DNA of 64,000 nt, taken from contig JARYHS010013630.1 in the NCBI GenBank assembly GCA_031002005.1, positions 25,449,112 to 25,513,111 on the forward strand. The letters are read 5' to 3'. The notes beneath the pieces were generated by a model. That model searched no databases and had not been told where the DNA came from. It saw nothing but the letters and a program-made list of their open reading frames with translations. This DNA comes from Vandiemenella viatica (taxonomy: Eukaryota > Arthropoda > Insecta > Orthoptera > Morabidae). A program made the position numbers and the translations under genes. Positions within the stretch are counted from its first letter, which is position 1; each line of letters begins with the position of its first letter. Of the stretch, positions 46,381 to 58,481 are shown in pieces.

Positions 46381-47261
46381 AGCATTGTTCATCTGAGATG
46401 AAGCGTGATCTGTCGTGCCTGCCTGTTGACATTGCGAACGAATTATCATTTCTTGTTTCTGGTCACGTAGTCGTAAGTTCTCCCGCAGATTTAATCTAGA
46501 CTATAAACTTCAAACTATTAAAATCCATCCAAACTGTTTCTATAGTTTTTTCGTGATGGCTCGACAAAGGGACAGACAGACGCACTCAGCTTACAGATTT
46601 ATAATAGTAGAGGTACCACACATATGATATGTACGAAGTGTTGCCATGGGATCAAATCGGTTGAAAGCTCGGTAAATTAATTTCCCAGCACTGGGTTAAA
46701 AGGTAAACGAAGTTATCAGCCTCATTGTGTTGCGACGTTAGTTTAGAAGATCTTTTGTAACAGAGAAGCGTCAGCCGAGCAGGGGTACGTGCAGATTATC
46801 GCACCATGTAACGTTCGTAAAATGAATGGATATGTATAACAATTAGACGTCCACGAATCTGATAAAATACGCCAAAATATTTCTCCTCCTCCCAAGAATG
46901 CCCAGACACTAGCTTGAAAGTTTTAACCGTCGGTTTTAATTTTACGATAAAGTTTCTAAGACTTCTAAATTTTGCTTATTACATACTTACTAGCCAGGAG
47001 TGTTGAGGTTTTATTCAGAGAATCGCTAAACGATAGTGCCTTACTTTCACTCGGTCAGTTCATAGTTCTTTCTTTTTAAATGTCACGACACAAGTGAATC
47101 TTTTAATTCAGAAAATGTCTATACACCATTTGAACGAGTACTTATTTGCAATTTGCATTTTAAGTTAACTAACTGTTACTGAGTACATGGAAGTAAGGCT
47201 GTGCATACGGAGACAAAAAATTGAAGGTTCTGCAGTTCTATTTGCGAGAGAAATTAACTCT
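46381..47261. other. Intronic stretch, nothing recognised
   Basis: No gene, inverted repeat or tRNA-like motif was found. Composition is AT-rich throughout. Confidence 0.45.
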
Positions 47262-47470
47262 TACAGCAATGCGGGTGCCGCACTTAATGAGTGCATGGTT
47301 AATGCTGGAGGAAGCGGACTCAATACCAGTTTCGGCCTTCTAAATTCCGGATTTCCATGGTTTCTGGAAATCACTCCAGCCAAATGCAGGCATGGTTCCT
47401 TGAAAAGGCCGTTGCTGAACTCCCACCTGTTCCTTGTCCCCAATCCTCTTCCGGCTATAATGACGTACAT
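47262..47470 (+). repeat. SINE copy with CR1-LINE-like body
   Basis: The body reads TTTCCATGGTTTCTGG, AATCACTCCAGCCAAATGC, GGCATGGTTCCTTGAAAAG and CCTTGTCCCCAATCCTC. This parallels the 3'UTR of the CR1/Daphne-like LINE at 9173-14338, and the SINE at 16394-16650. The tRNA-like head is too degraded to define a start. Confidence 0.6.
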
Positions 47471-50400
47471 GTCCACCAGTCGTTCAGTCCTAAGAAAAGT
47501 GTTGCTGTTTTTTAGAACTAAGTACTGGATGCTTCAGTGTATGGTGAGACCATACAGAATTTCGGTCTAAATCTTAAAAATATATAACACATCACCCTGC
47601 GTTTGTAAAGAGGCATGTATGAAGTCTTTTGTTCGAATCCAAGTAACGGCCAAAAATTCTTTCCAGGTATTTCCCTGCTAGAGTTTAAATGTTTGCCATA
47701 GGTCGAGGTATCCCCGGAAGTTGGTTAGACTTTTCCGAAACGCACTCAAGCGCCATCGAAGCCATATTGACGCGTGGAGCATTCCTTCTGATTCGGAGCG
47801 CCGTGCATGCGTCGTCGGGGTTAACTGCTCTGACTCAACGGGCATAGTCGAGTGGCGCATTCTGGGAACTCGTGACTCACTTTAAACGAAGTATTTTCCC
47901 CGAAGCCGCCGACCAGTCATGTCGTGCAGCGAAATGTCACATGAGGGAATTCCAGCGAGTGGAGGTGACATCTCGTTGTGCGCTTGTTCTCGAGAAATAA
48001 TTAAGCCAGTTGTAAAGTCCATGGCATGGTAGAATATATTTAGTGTTATCAGATCCTGTACTATCTTGGATGTTTCATGGATAGCGCTTTCCAAGTTAGA
48101 AAGAATGATTCATTGCGAATTTCCTTTAAACTGAATTCTCTAGGTGTGATACCTTTCCGCGTTTCGTCGGGAACATTCACACGTTAACATTGTAGTGCTT
48201 GTGTCCTTTGTTTCTGCGCTACTCATCTCGATGAATGAATTATACTACTCGGCCACAGATTATGTCGAACTGACACTTGCAACAAACAGTGATCAAAGTT
48301 ACAACTGGATGTTGTGGGTCATTTCCTAAGTTGCAAGTTTTTTTTTTATTAAGAACTTGCTATTTTAGAAATAATTCAGTAAAAAGTATTATATTTACGA
48401 CAGAACAAGTCAATAAATATAACTTATGGTTATGATTTCAAAGTTAAATCTACAGTTGAACTATATGGATCGATACTAATGTAATCCGTCCTAATGTGAA
48501 CAATAGTAATAAAACTGGTTATTTACGATTATTTTATTACTAGCAATGTTATTTTAATGCTTTAATACTAATGAAATAATAGTTACATATCGGGCAAAAA
48601 AGTCTGCAAGTAACACTACCAACAATTTGAATCTAAAATATTTATATGTATATAAGAATTTAAAGTTGTTTAAATAACTTATACCATATAGTTTAACTAT
48701 AATTTGCTATCTTTAAACTGACCACTAAGCTTTCAGTCGTTTCTAAGTTAATAAAGCCAGCGATAAAGAAATGATAATTAACTAGCAACAGTCGGCGATT
48801 TTCGAAGTACTATTTTTAAATGAAAATATTATTTTGTCTCTGTTACAACAACCATAATAATTTTATAATTCAAAGTTTTTAAACTAAATTAGTTTTAAAA
48901 AAATTAGCCAGTGATAAAATAAATTCCAGTTTGGTGTACAGCACTTCACATACGCAACCAGAGATCAAAACAGTTGAACAGTTTGTATGAATTATTAGTA
49001 CCAAGTCAATACAATAGAATTTTTGTTTTTTACTTTTCACCGAACGCCTTTCACTTCATTCTTAGAAGCATCTTCAGCAGTTATTTATCTGATGAATTTA
49101 TATACATTTAATTACATTGTCTTACTGCTACATTTTAGGCAGCGAAATTATGATTATTTTATTACATTAGCCATCGTTTTCCTTTTGTTTACACTATTCC
49201 CGCTGTCAGCGGTTTTAACACTGCATGTCATTTTTCTGCGTATTTATTTTACTGTCACTGCACTTAACTCGATTATTCTGTTTATTTTTCTACCAGCTGA
49301 TGTATTGTTTACATTATAAATTTGTAAAGTTAAGCAACACAGTATTTATCATTATTTCTTTGAGTAAATCTCCCGTTCTGTTTACAAAGTAAAGTGTTAA
49401 TAATATTGTGCATGGATGACTTTTCTAATAATAGGCAAAACTTTCCGTGCACGTAAGACATATTTGAAGGCGAGCTGCTGCCTTCGCTTATGTAAACTGT
49501 TGTGCAGCTGGCTTCCTTCTGTATCGAACCGTTATAAGTCCAACCGTCTGACACCACTTTTAGATGAACTGTTTTTTTTTTTTGTTAGATTGTAAAACTG
49601 GGTGGGGGTGTATAAAGAAGTGATGTTCAGCCATATTAGGAGACTGCAGCAGGTGCTAATATCCGACGATTTGTTTCGAAGGTTGGTTGTAACGAACTAT
49701 TCAGATGCCGCTAGAACATCTGTTTTGGTCGTCTGATAGCGGCAAGCTAATTTTCAGATTGAAATTAGATTCCATTCGTTGATTTAAACCACTAAATGAG
49801 ATAGTCTTTGCAGTTTAACTGAGACTTGAAGTAAGTTACGACAGATGCAGTGATTGTTTAGCGTTACAAGGTTGATTGCATTGGAAGACTGGAAACCAGA
49901 TGAGCAACGAGCTTTACTTGACGTATGAGAATTTTAGATTAACGCTGAAAGTAAATACTCGTGAATATATTCTCAGAGCTTTATTACTTCTGGTGCAGTA
50001 AATGTCGTTTTAGCTTTTACCGAATGAATGATTTGATTAGATATTAATTTTCCCTCGAACAGTACCGAGAAGTCAAGGGCTCTCCAAACCTTAATATTCT
50101 CTGGAAATCTCTCCCGGTCGCCGAAGGATTTCCCTGGTGCTGCTACCCAGATTTCGGATTTATATAATTACCAAGAAGATGACTGAATTTCTTTCCGTTT
50201 AACATCTATGCTCTAAAGACTTTGACGTCAACAGTCTGTGAAGTTCTATAAAAGTAAATTTGTCTGGACAAATATTCATTAAAAAACCGGAGTAGTTCAA
50301 AACAAACACTAATTTTCTGGCGAGATAAAAGAAATTAGACGAAGGATGCGTTACGGAAACCTTGGTTTGTGGTAGCGTCGATTTTTACCGTTGGACCAAC

Positions 50401-51249
50401 CGCCATTCCGCGCGCTCTGTTTCACAGCTAGTATAACGGTAGGGCTCTCTTGTCGGTCGAAAGTAGGAAGATTACTGTATATTTGGGAATTTACTGGACA
50501 CTTCAGTTTTTTAAAGTCAGGCTAGCTGTATAATAGTTTCATTGGCTTTACTGATGATTTTCGAACTATATTAAATGAGCCATCTATATTTTCAGCACGA
50601 AAGTAATCAGTTCGCAGTACAGTTTTGATATTTATCCATATTCTGGATAAAGTGATATCCTGAAATTATCTATAGTTAAATTGTAAGATCCTTCAAGGAA
50701 TGATCTTAAAGGATATGTATGATCTGCTTCGTTATCTGGGTTGCAGTTCTCCGGAATACAAAATTCACTAGAAATTGGTTTACACCATAATAAGCAATCT
50801 TCTTTCTATATGCTTTATATTAATTTTGCGCTGTAAATTTATGGCATTTTTTTCACTTCACTTTCCTCTACTGCGAAATCAATTCGTTTATTTATTTAAC
50901 ATTATTTGACAAATCGAAGTTCACATATACTCTATACTTCAGTCTGTTATAATTCTTAAATTAACCAGTTCGACCTATCGTAAACACACACTATGAATAC
51001 TAAAGTTCTCCATGTTTCACATATACAAATACATTCTACGATTATGTCTCCCTAATATCCAACTTGTAGCCTCTGCCACAGAAATAATCTACAGACCAAT
51101 ACAAAGATCCTCCTCCCCCATTTGCAGGAGCCGCCAAAGATTAACTTCATCCGGCTCTGAAAGATCATGGAGGAAGGAATTATATGGAGGAGAAGTGAGC
51201 TTAAATCGGTGAAGCAAGCACTAAACTCTCCCGCATGGTGGCAGCACCG
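47471..51249. other. Intronic AT-rich stretch
   Basis: No gene recognised. A segment near 49039-49085 resembles one near 31882-31925 and may be a dispersed repeat. A short T run lies at 49571-49582. The rest carries no supported feature. Confidence 0.4.
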
Positions 51250-51344
51250 GCAGCGACCATATGGCGCTTCCCAACAATTAAGGTGTTCACATTGTGGTAG
51301 AGGCAGTGATTATTTCATTTAGTATTGTGTATAAGTGTTTAAAA
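51250..51344 (+). promoter_or_regulatory. Putative 5' end of the THAP gene
   Basis: The stretch directly before the THAP ATG is somewhat GC-richer up to about 51275 and contains CGACCATATGGCGC. No TATA box is visible and the transcription start is unknown. The ATG context is AAAAATGCC. The call rests mainly on the exon that follows. Confidence 0.3.
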
Positions 51345-51415
51345 ATGCCAGCTTGTGTTGCGTACGGTTGCACAAATAGGCCAGACAGGAATGAACCTGG
51401 AATATCATTTCATAA
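51345..51415 (+). CDS. First coding exon of a THAP-domain protein
   Basis: ATG 51345 opens a 71-nt frame reading MPACVAYGCTNRPDRNEPGI then SFH(K), ending at a GTAAGT donor (51416-51421) inside the Lys codon. THAP domains are C2CH zinc-binding DNA-binding modules that begin M-x(2-3)-C-x-AxGC-xNR..FHKFP. Here Cys4, Cys9 and the NR and FHK positions match well; the later Cys and His would be in exon 2, which I did not find. From memory, human THAP1 exon 1 also ends after 71 coding bases, which would be a conserved intron position. It could be a host transcription factor or a domesticated P-element-type transposase. The exon is on the same strand as nemo, within its presumed intron. Confidence 0.75.
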
Positions 51416-52344
51416 GTAAGTTGAATTGTAATTATCGTTGTTGAAGTGAGCGGTAGACAACCCAAACTTTGCAGCACGTCTATAAATATTTAGTCATAGC
51501 TCTCAATGGGATGACTTTGTTCTCAAATTTTTCTTGGTGTAGTGTAGAAAATCAGCAAACCTTGATATTTTGCACATAATAGACTAGCATTATTTTTTAA
51601 CGAGTTTTTAAAATGAGATTTAAAGGGGCGTGTTTTACTTCGTGATTCAGTGAATTTACTATTACGATTTCTTTCGTCACATTCGTGGTCGGACTTGGGA
51701 GGAAACTGTAATTCTTTTTCCTCTTCAATAATTCGATGATGTCTTGATGTAAAATTTATAATATGTTCTGGAGCATGATTAACAATTTTTCCAGGAGTAT
51801 ACAATTACCAGTGTTTGCATATTTCACTTCACATTTCAAGAGTAGTTTTTTTTTTTTATAAGCTGCTTTAAAGTGTATGGGCAGTGGGATTGTTTGAATT
51901 CCTCCCCCCCCCTCCACCCCCCAAAGATCTGATACATTGTAAAAATATTTCAAAGTGATCCTGACTAAATTTATATGCTAATATATATTTTAAGATTTTT
52001 TGATCAATAACTAAGGAATTAAAGAAATACTTCAAACATGAATCAGAAAACCTAAGAATCCAGTGCTCCTACTGCTGTCAAGTATTATCTTGCCATATGG
52101 TGACACTTTCAAATTACATATATAACTTTCTGTTTCAATCAATCTTGTATCACTGTTTCCTAATTACACTTGGATATTATGGAGCGTGTGCTCCATTGAA
52201 ATTAAATAAAATAATAATACCCTTAGTCTTTTTTTGTGGCTGTAGATGTTTTGGCAAATAAAATTCTATTAAAATAATTTTTAACAGACTTTTTTCCTTA
52301 ATTTCTAATGTTTATAGATAGCATCAATTGAGATACATACATAA
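51416..52344. other. Sequence after the THAP exon
   Basis: Begins with GTAAGT. I looked for a THAP exon 2 (FPKD..W...CSxHF-like) without success. A minus-strand frame at 51523-51804 is not recognised. A C-rich run lies near 51903-51920. Confidence 0.4.
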
Positions 52345-52963
52345 GAGAGCGTGCATAAACCACATAGCTCCAATTTGGCCTCCTGTGAACCACTATCCCT
52401 CCCCAAGTAGACCAACTTGGCTTTTGCCTCCACCCCCCTCCCCCCCCCCCCCTCACCCAGCAAGTAGGTTTTTTTTCCCCTTTTGATTCCAGAAGACATT
52501 TTGCACTGTTTTCTCTTGTCAGACTATTATAAATTACATAAGGAGATAATTAGCTGAGGGAAATAAATAGGTTTAATTCTAGATCATGATACTGCTACAA
52601 CTACTTTAGGCCTACTACCAGTACAGGGATCTAGCTTTTTTTTTTTAATTATTCCTAGCAGTTGAGGTTAGGTTGAAATACAGCCTGGACCAGAAGAAAA
52701 ATGTCATAAAAGTGGTACGGATAATTCTTTGATAGCTGCGTGCGGCAGAAAGGTGCTATAGCGGTATCGCCATCTAGAATTAAACCAATAAATATTCACA
52801 TGCTGTTGTGAATTCCATTCCTCATTTTAACTGTGACAAATTTTATGAAAGGATAGCTACGTGGCCTGGCTTGGAATCCCCCCCCCCTCTCCCTACATAG
52901 CTCAACGTAGCCTTCCAGCACCCCCCCCCCCCGGACCAGGCCGTGTAGTTTGTGCACGGTCCC
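52345..52963. mobile_element. M2-family MITE, inverted relative to 35937-36328, with inner insertion
   Basis: The left end (GAGAGCGTGCATAAACCACA) and right end (GTTTGTGCACGGTCCC) correspond to the inverted ends of the 35937-36328 element, and G/C-rich blocks and the TTTGATTCCAGAAGACATTTT segment are shared in reverse orientation. The duplication is TAA on the left and TAC on the right (2 of 3). At 619 bp it is longer than its relative. The extra part, around 52600-52790, includes TAGGTTGAAATACAGCCTGG, the complement of the TGGTCCAGG..TTTCAACCTA motif of other repeats. That suggests a second element inserted into the first. Confidence 0.7.
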
Positions 52964-52966
52964 TAC

Positions 52967-53409
52967 CTTTAACCACATGTTAATTCATTATTAATAATGT
53001 GAAGTAAAGGAAAATAATGAATCAAATTCTGTGTCATAAAGTTACTTGTACATTCCTGTAATAGCAACAATTGTGAAACGGCTCTTTTATTTTTAAAGGT
53101 AATAATAAAGCCTCTGCCCTTTTAAACAGAAGTTGAAGTAGAGTTCTTCTAGCGTGATAAGTTATTTTGTTGAAAAAAGTATAGGCTTGTTCAGACAGTG
53201 ACTCATCATCGCATTTATGATTGGAGCACACTTGCTTGAAGTTACTTAAAAGAACACCGCATGATGCCAACCATACATTATAGTAAAGTATCACTCTTTA
53301 CTTTTTGTTGATACACTTTATACTAACTATAAATTATGCGGAAACATTTTATTTCTGGTACCAGCCTACAAAATGTCTGGGTTGCTCATCCCTAGAGTGG
53401 GTCCTCTTA
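52967..53409. other. Short intronic stretch
   Basis: A minus-strand frame (53034-53294) is not recognised. No repeat or signal found. Confidence 0.4.
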
Positions 53410-53988
53410 CTTTTTTCTGGTCTAGGACACATTTCAGACTAACCACAAGTGGTAGTAATAAAACTGAAATATCCATTCTGCATGTCAACCATGTAATCAT
53501 TGTGGCTTTGACAGAATTAATTTTTGGTCCAGCCTGCATCCAAACCTAAACCCCTCAATTTGGTTGTTGTATATCCCCCAAACTAAGCAAGATATCGAAA
53601 ACATTTATTCCTTATTATCGAGTTTTTTCGTCGTGTTACATAAGAATCCATCATTAAATTTGACTTTTGCGAAATTTTTCTTCTGCATTTCAACTCAAGA
53701 CACCTCACTTTTGAGACAGTATATCTCGAGAACTAGGTGAAATATCGAAAAATTTTACTCTTTATTTTTTATTTGTCTCGTCTTTTTAAATAAAAATTCA
53801 TCATAAAATTTGACTTTGAATAATTTTTTCTTCTGAATTTCAACCAAAACCATTTCACATTTGAGACAGAATATCTCGAAAACTAAGCAGGATATCAAAT
53901 AATTTTATTCTTCATTTTTTATTTGTCTCATCGAGTTACATAATAATCCATCACCAGATTGCGGCGTCACGTTTATCCTAGAGTCCCC
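53410..53988. mobile_element. M3-related element, partial, with internal repetition
   Basis: The right part ends TGCGGCGTCACGTTTATCC near 53959-53980, resembling the right end of 39402-40007 (GTGGCGCCACGGTAATG). Inside, the block ATATCTCGAGAACTA..GATATC..TTTATTCTTTATTTT recurs about three times with ~120-bp spacing, each followed by CATCGAGTTACATAA-like sequence. TGGTCTAGG and TGGTCCAGC precede two of them. The left terminus is not clear, so the copy may be truncated. Confidence 0.55.
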
Positions 53989-55711
53989 TTGAGGTGTTTA
54001 ACCATACTCCCCGTGTTTGTTGGGAAGCGGTCAAGTCCCCACCACTCCGGCCATGCCCCCCCACTCCTCCGCCGGCCTGCTTCACTTCCATGCGTGGCAA
54101 AGGTCTCTTGCGTCGTCTCCATATTATTCCTTCCTCCATGTGAAAGATATTCAAAGATATTCCAACATATCAAAGTACTTAATACTGAAACATTATAATT
54201 CCTAATTATCTTTTACTCAACAGAAAATTATATGCGCGTTATCTCTCAATCTTCATCGGAAGTGTCGCATTTATGAGTTTTTATTTAAGTTGAATGATAT
54301 AGGTTTATATTCTTGGTTTAGATGCTGAATTATTGGTTTGATAAGCAGAAGTAAGTGGAGATTCAGAAAACTACTGTAGTGCTACACGGTAGTAAAATTT
54401 TAAGGCATACTGAGCCGTTTGTCTTAGTTCATGGTTGGTTAAAAGACATTACAGTTTAATACTAAAACTGCAAGGTATGGACACTCAACAGTAATCACAT
54501 TCAATCAGACATTTGCGTCGGCATATTAATCCGTGAAAACTGAATGAGCGCAACAGTTCTGTGCTGAACGATATGGATTGATCTTAAGTTAGACACTGCT
54601 TGCAATGAATATGACTTGTTTTATTCATAGTTGTAGCAGCATAACACGCCACACAACTGTTCTCAACTAACAACGTCAAATATTTCTTATTCATTACCGT
54701 AGCGGTTGAACTCATTAATTAGGCGCAAAATGACCTACAGTAGGCCCTATACAAAATTTCAGTGTTCCGATGTAGAACAATCATGTTACCCGCAGAAGAT
54801 ATTAGCACTCCTGTGCGAAGCGGTTATCTTGTTTGGCGGGGTCAGCGCCTATCCTGCGTAGATAGAGAGACCAACGTCAAAGTCCACGGTTTTGCACAAC
54901 GAGTATCTAGATACTAACCATGTTGTGAAAGATAAAATGGCGGTGGGAGACTTCTAATTTTGTGTTATTTTTCGTTTTTTTTTCCCCTCAAAAGCCCTTG
55001 TCACGTTTGTTCAATTCAATAGAAGTGAGGCGTATTTCTTTTTTTTCTTTTTTTTTCCCTTTCTTTTTCTTCTTTTTTATCCCTTTTTTTTTAATGATGT
55101 GGATTAAAATGGAAAAAACAAACCACACAGAGTATAATAAACGAAACTATATCTAGAGGTGTTGATTTGTAGTAGCAGTACTGTTGACACTACACATTTG
55201 TGTGTTTATCTTCACGAAACAGTCTTTTTGTTTCTTGAATTGTATCCGTGTATCGTTTTCCAGGTTAAAACCATTATCTATACTGATTATCAGACTCAAT
55301 GAAAACAATTCTGGCAATATTTCATATCGCGATAAATGACGTCAGCTTAAATAGCTAATAAAAGCTCAATTCTTCGTTCACTATACTGTAATGAGTTTGT
55401 CAACCTTTAACGCTAATATTGCCGCTAGAACATCAAAGAGTTAGCCACACTCGCATTAATACAGTTCCTGTATAGCATGTTAGCATCGTGGTATAAAATT
55501 AGCCCTAATTTTCTTCTCTTACAATAACTTTGAAATTCCGTTGGCCACCATTCATCACAATTCCATGTCAGATGATTGATTGCATACTCATTGGGAAATA
55601 AAAATAATCTCAGAATCAAACGAAGATGCTGTACAAATAAACCTGAAATATCTGTGGTCATAGCTGGCCCATGGATAGATGAATGTTCTGGATACGGGAT
55701 GCTCACTATAA
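53989..55711. other. Intronic stretch with GC-rich start and T-rich run
   Basis: A GC-rich patch covers about 54010-54120. A T-rich region lies at about 54972-55092. No gene or element recognised; short frames on both strands are unconvincing. Confidence 0.4.
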
Positions 55712-55929
55712 GGGGCGTTCATCAATTACGCGAGCAGTTTTTTCGTAAATCTGGACACCCCCATCCCCCTTGATGAGCATTGGCGAGTGGGATTTGGTAC
55801 GGGCCTCGTTATCCTGGAGTAATTTATTTTTTAGCTCTATTGTTTTTTAATATGAAATGTTGACGAGATTTCGTCGGACCCCCCCCCCCCTTTCCCCCCC
55901 ATTTGTGCTCACGTCATTAATGGACGCCC
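55712..55929. mobile_element. Short MITE with GGGCGT..AATTACG termini (family M4)
   Basis: GGGGCGTTCATCAATTACGC at 55712 has an inverted counterpart, GCTCACGTCATTAATGGACG followed by CCC, at 55907-55929. It is about 218 bp, with a C run in the middle. The AATTACG-type core and G/C runs resemble M1 and M2. Target duplication is unclear (TATA left, GTTT right). Confidence 0.6.
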
Positions 55930-58347
55930 GTTTATGTTCATTTGTCATTTGGGATCTCGACCAACACTAACTATCGAAATGAAAGAAGAAAAATATTTTG
56001 TTGAAATACCAGCGCCGGCAGGAAAATTAGATTTCTACTGCGAATACTGAAGGTGGTACCGACATTAAAAAATTTCAATTTAAGAAAGTTAAAATATTGC
56101 CTGAAAATGCATACTGACCAAACTTGATTGTTACTAGGCAGCGGGGTTCATTGTATATAAATGCCGAGTGAGTAAATTGTTTCTGGACCACCAAGATGAC
56201 AGTTGAACATTTTTCTTTGTAGACTTCACATTCAAACAAGTTTAAGTATTAATTTCGTTAGAAGTGTCATCAGCGTTTCCCAAAGTTTTTTTCCTGTTGC
56301 CCGGTTATTTTCAGGATTCTTTCTGGCGACCCACAAAAAAAAACCTTGTTACCTATTTTGAGATGTACGGATAAAATAAAACACTAGGCTATTTTGATTT
56401 TACTATAATTTTCATGTATTTTGTAGCAAGATCACGAGACAATTATTATCGAGTTTAGTTTCACTAAACATAAGATATAAATGGAAATTCTTTATCGAAG
56501 CCGCTTATATAATGAGAGGCAGTGCTTTCGCCAGCAAAAGCAGGGAGAATTTTGCGAAACCAATCCGGTGTGTTTATTTCCTCACGTGATTGGAAATTTT
56601 ATAAATTTTGTCTTTCCATGATCGGAAAAGAGAGGGACCTTCTGGATGAGCGAGGACATTTTATTTCGTCGAGAACTAGCGCTCTGGGCACTACTTGCCA
56701 GAGCAGTGTTGGTGATTCCGTTCTGGAGGCTTGGATGACTTTGCGCCAAGTCCGATCGATGTTGTTGTCACATGTGCTGGCCGACGTGACGGGTGCCTTG
56801 TAGTACCTGGACAGGTGCGCAATTCGAGTGATGATAACGCTCTTGCAAACGCTTCGTGCAGCCAATACAGACACGGTAATTATTCGTCCACGAAACTGTG
56901 TACTCCAGCGAATCATTTGAAACAGATGATAAAGATTAACGATAAATCCACCTGTCTGTAAGCATTCATGGGTACTAAATAAACCATAATTTCCGGTTCT
57001 TTTCAAATACTAACAACAGAAGTATTTATTTCGCCTCTGTTTCCTGAAATTAATATATATGCTTTGCAGAAGGGAGTGAAAGGTGGCGATTTAAAATTAT
57101 GCAAGGTTAGCAATTAATTCCCCCCCCCCCCCACCGATCAATCCACTACAACTTTAATAGTTATAGATAAGTCTTCTGAAATAATTGCAAAAAATATTTC
57201 ATTAGTAATTTGATCTTTTCGGTAGTGTGAAGTGTTTCTTGCTAACCAAAAGCTTGTAACTTACTTTCAGATGTGATTCGACTTAAAATCAGTTTCTACA
57301 TCTTTATGGGAAAACTAGTATTGAAAATCGACTTCAGACACAATTGTGGTGACAAATTACGACAGAAATTTTACGTCTTTGTATATTAGAAAGGAGTTCT
57401 TCTGAGGACACGACAGCAAAAGGTTCATCAGTGGTATTGTCTCGTATATGTCTTTGAGAGATCTCACACAACGTATCATTTTAAACTCAACATCTGAATC
57501 CTACAGTTCGTCCTCAGGTTCTACGTTAAACATAAATGCATTGCTTACCCATTTTTTGTCGCTGTTGTTTAGGGAAAACTTATTCCATGTGACTCCAGGC
57601 GTAACAAAAGTTTCTCGATACCGGTATGTTTTGAGGCACATGGACTTAACATTTGGGGAACGCTATTGTGATGGATTATTATTACGTCTTTCCTGCTTTG
57701 TTATTACTCTGTCTTATTAGAAAAGATGTAGCTTTTTTGTAATCTGACTTGTCTCTGACATATCCGGTTACAGTGAGTTTAAAGGGATTGCCAACTAATT
57801 AAAATGTGTTTCATGTTTTATGTGTGTTATGTCCATGTTTTATGTTAATACCATCGTTGGATGTACAGTGTTCCTCTTGTACTAATCTGGATAATTCCAT
57901 TTTTTTATTATATGAACCAACTAAAATCTATATTTCAGCCAGAATTTTTATTCTATTCGACCGGCCGTATACATTGAGGTTGGATGCGACTGGTGCCTGT
58001 ATTTAGAAATAGTTGCTGCGATAACAGAGATTGAGGTCACGAAGAGACTTAAGTCTCGAAGTCTTATTTTCAGTCATAAATTCGGAATTGTGGTCGCTTT
58101 CTCTGCAGAAGACAGCGATTTGGTCTACAGGGGCAGTATAGTGTCACTCACATGCAAGATCACTGTTGTATTGAGGTGGTCTGTAGCTAGGGTTTCCATC
58201 CATACTTTGTAATGAAGTATTATACTTTATTTTTGGTTGGTATATTTACCCTAACCTTAAATTAAGCGGAAATACTTTATTCATGGTAAAATATACAATT
58301 TGTGTTATGTGCGATCGAAGATTTTCGTGGCGTATAATTGCAATATA
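55930..58347. other. Intronic stretch with weak repeat ends
   Basis: A hAT-like start, CAGCGTTTCCCAAAGTTT, lies at 56271, preceded by AGTGTCAT; the opposite end was not found. Overlapping frames at 56522-57006 (both strands) are relatively long but carry no motif that I recognise. A C run lies at 57120-57132. No gene supported. Confidence 0.4.
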
Positions 58348-58481
58348 GTCTTCACGGGTTTGGAGCCGGGTTGTCTCGCAAAGAGACGACATTTTGACTC
58401 TATTATCATAGTTCTCGATAACAAGATGCCTGATGAAAACAGTCTGTTTACGAGACAATCCGGGTGCCAACCTGTGAAGAC
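58348..58481. repeat. Imperfect foldback repeat
   Basis: GTCTTCACGGGTTTGGAGCC, followed by GGGTTGTCTCG, at 58348-58384 has an inverted counterpart at 58445-58481 (ending CCTGTGAAGAC). The arms are about 37 bp with a ~60-bp loop. Open frames on both strands across it are shadows of the palindrome. No duplication was resolved. Confidence 0.6.

Noticed and set aside
53973..54205. Pro/Ser-rich frames in a GC-rich patch
   Set aside because: Three overlapping frames on two strands, explained by base composition.
56522..57006. Overlapping frames on both strands as a possible transposase
   Set aside because: I could not match any transposase motif, and none of the frames shows an ordered catalytic triad.
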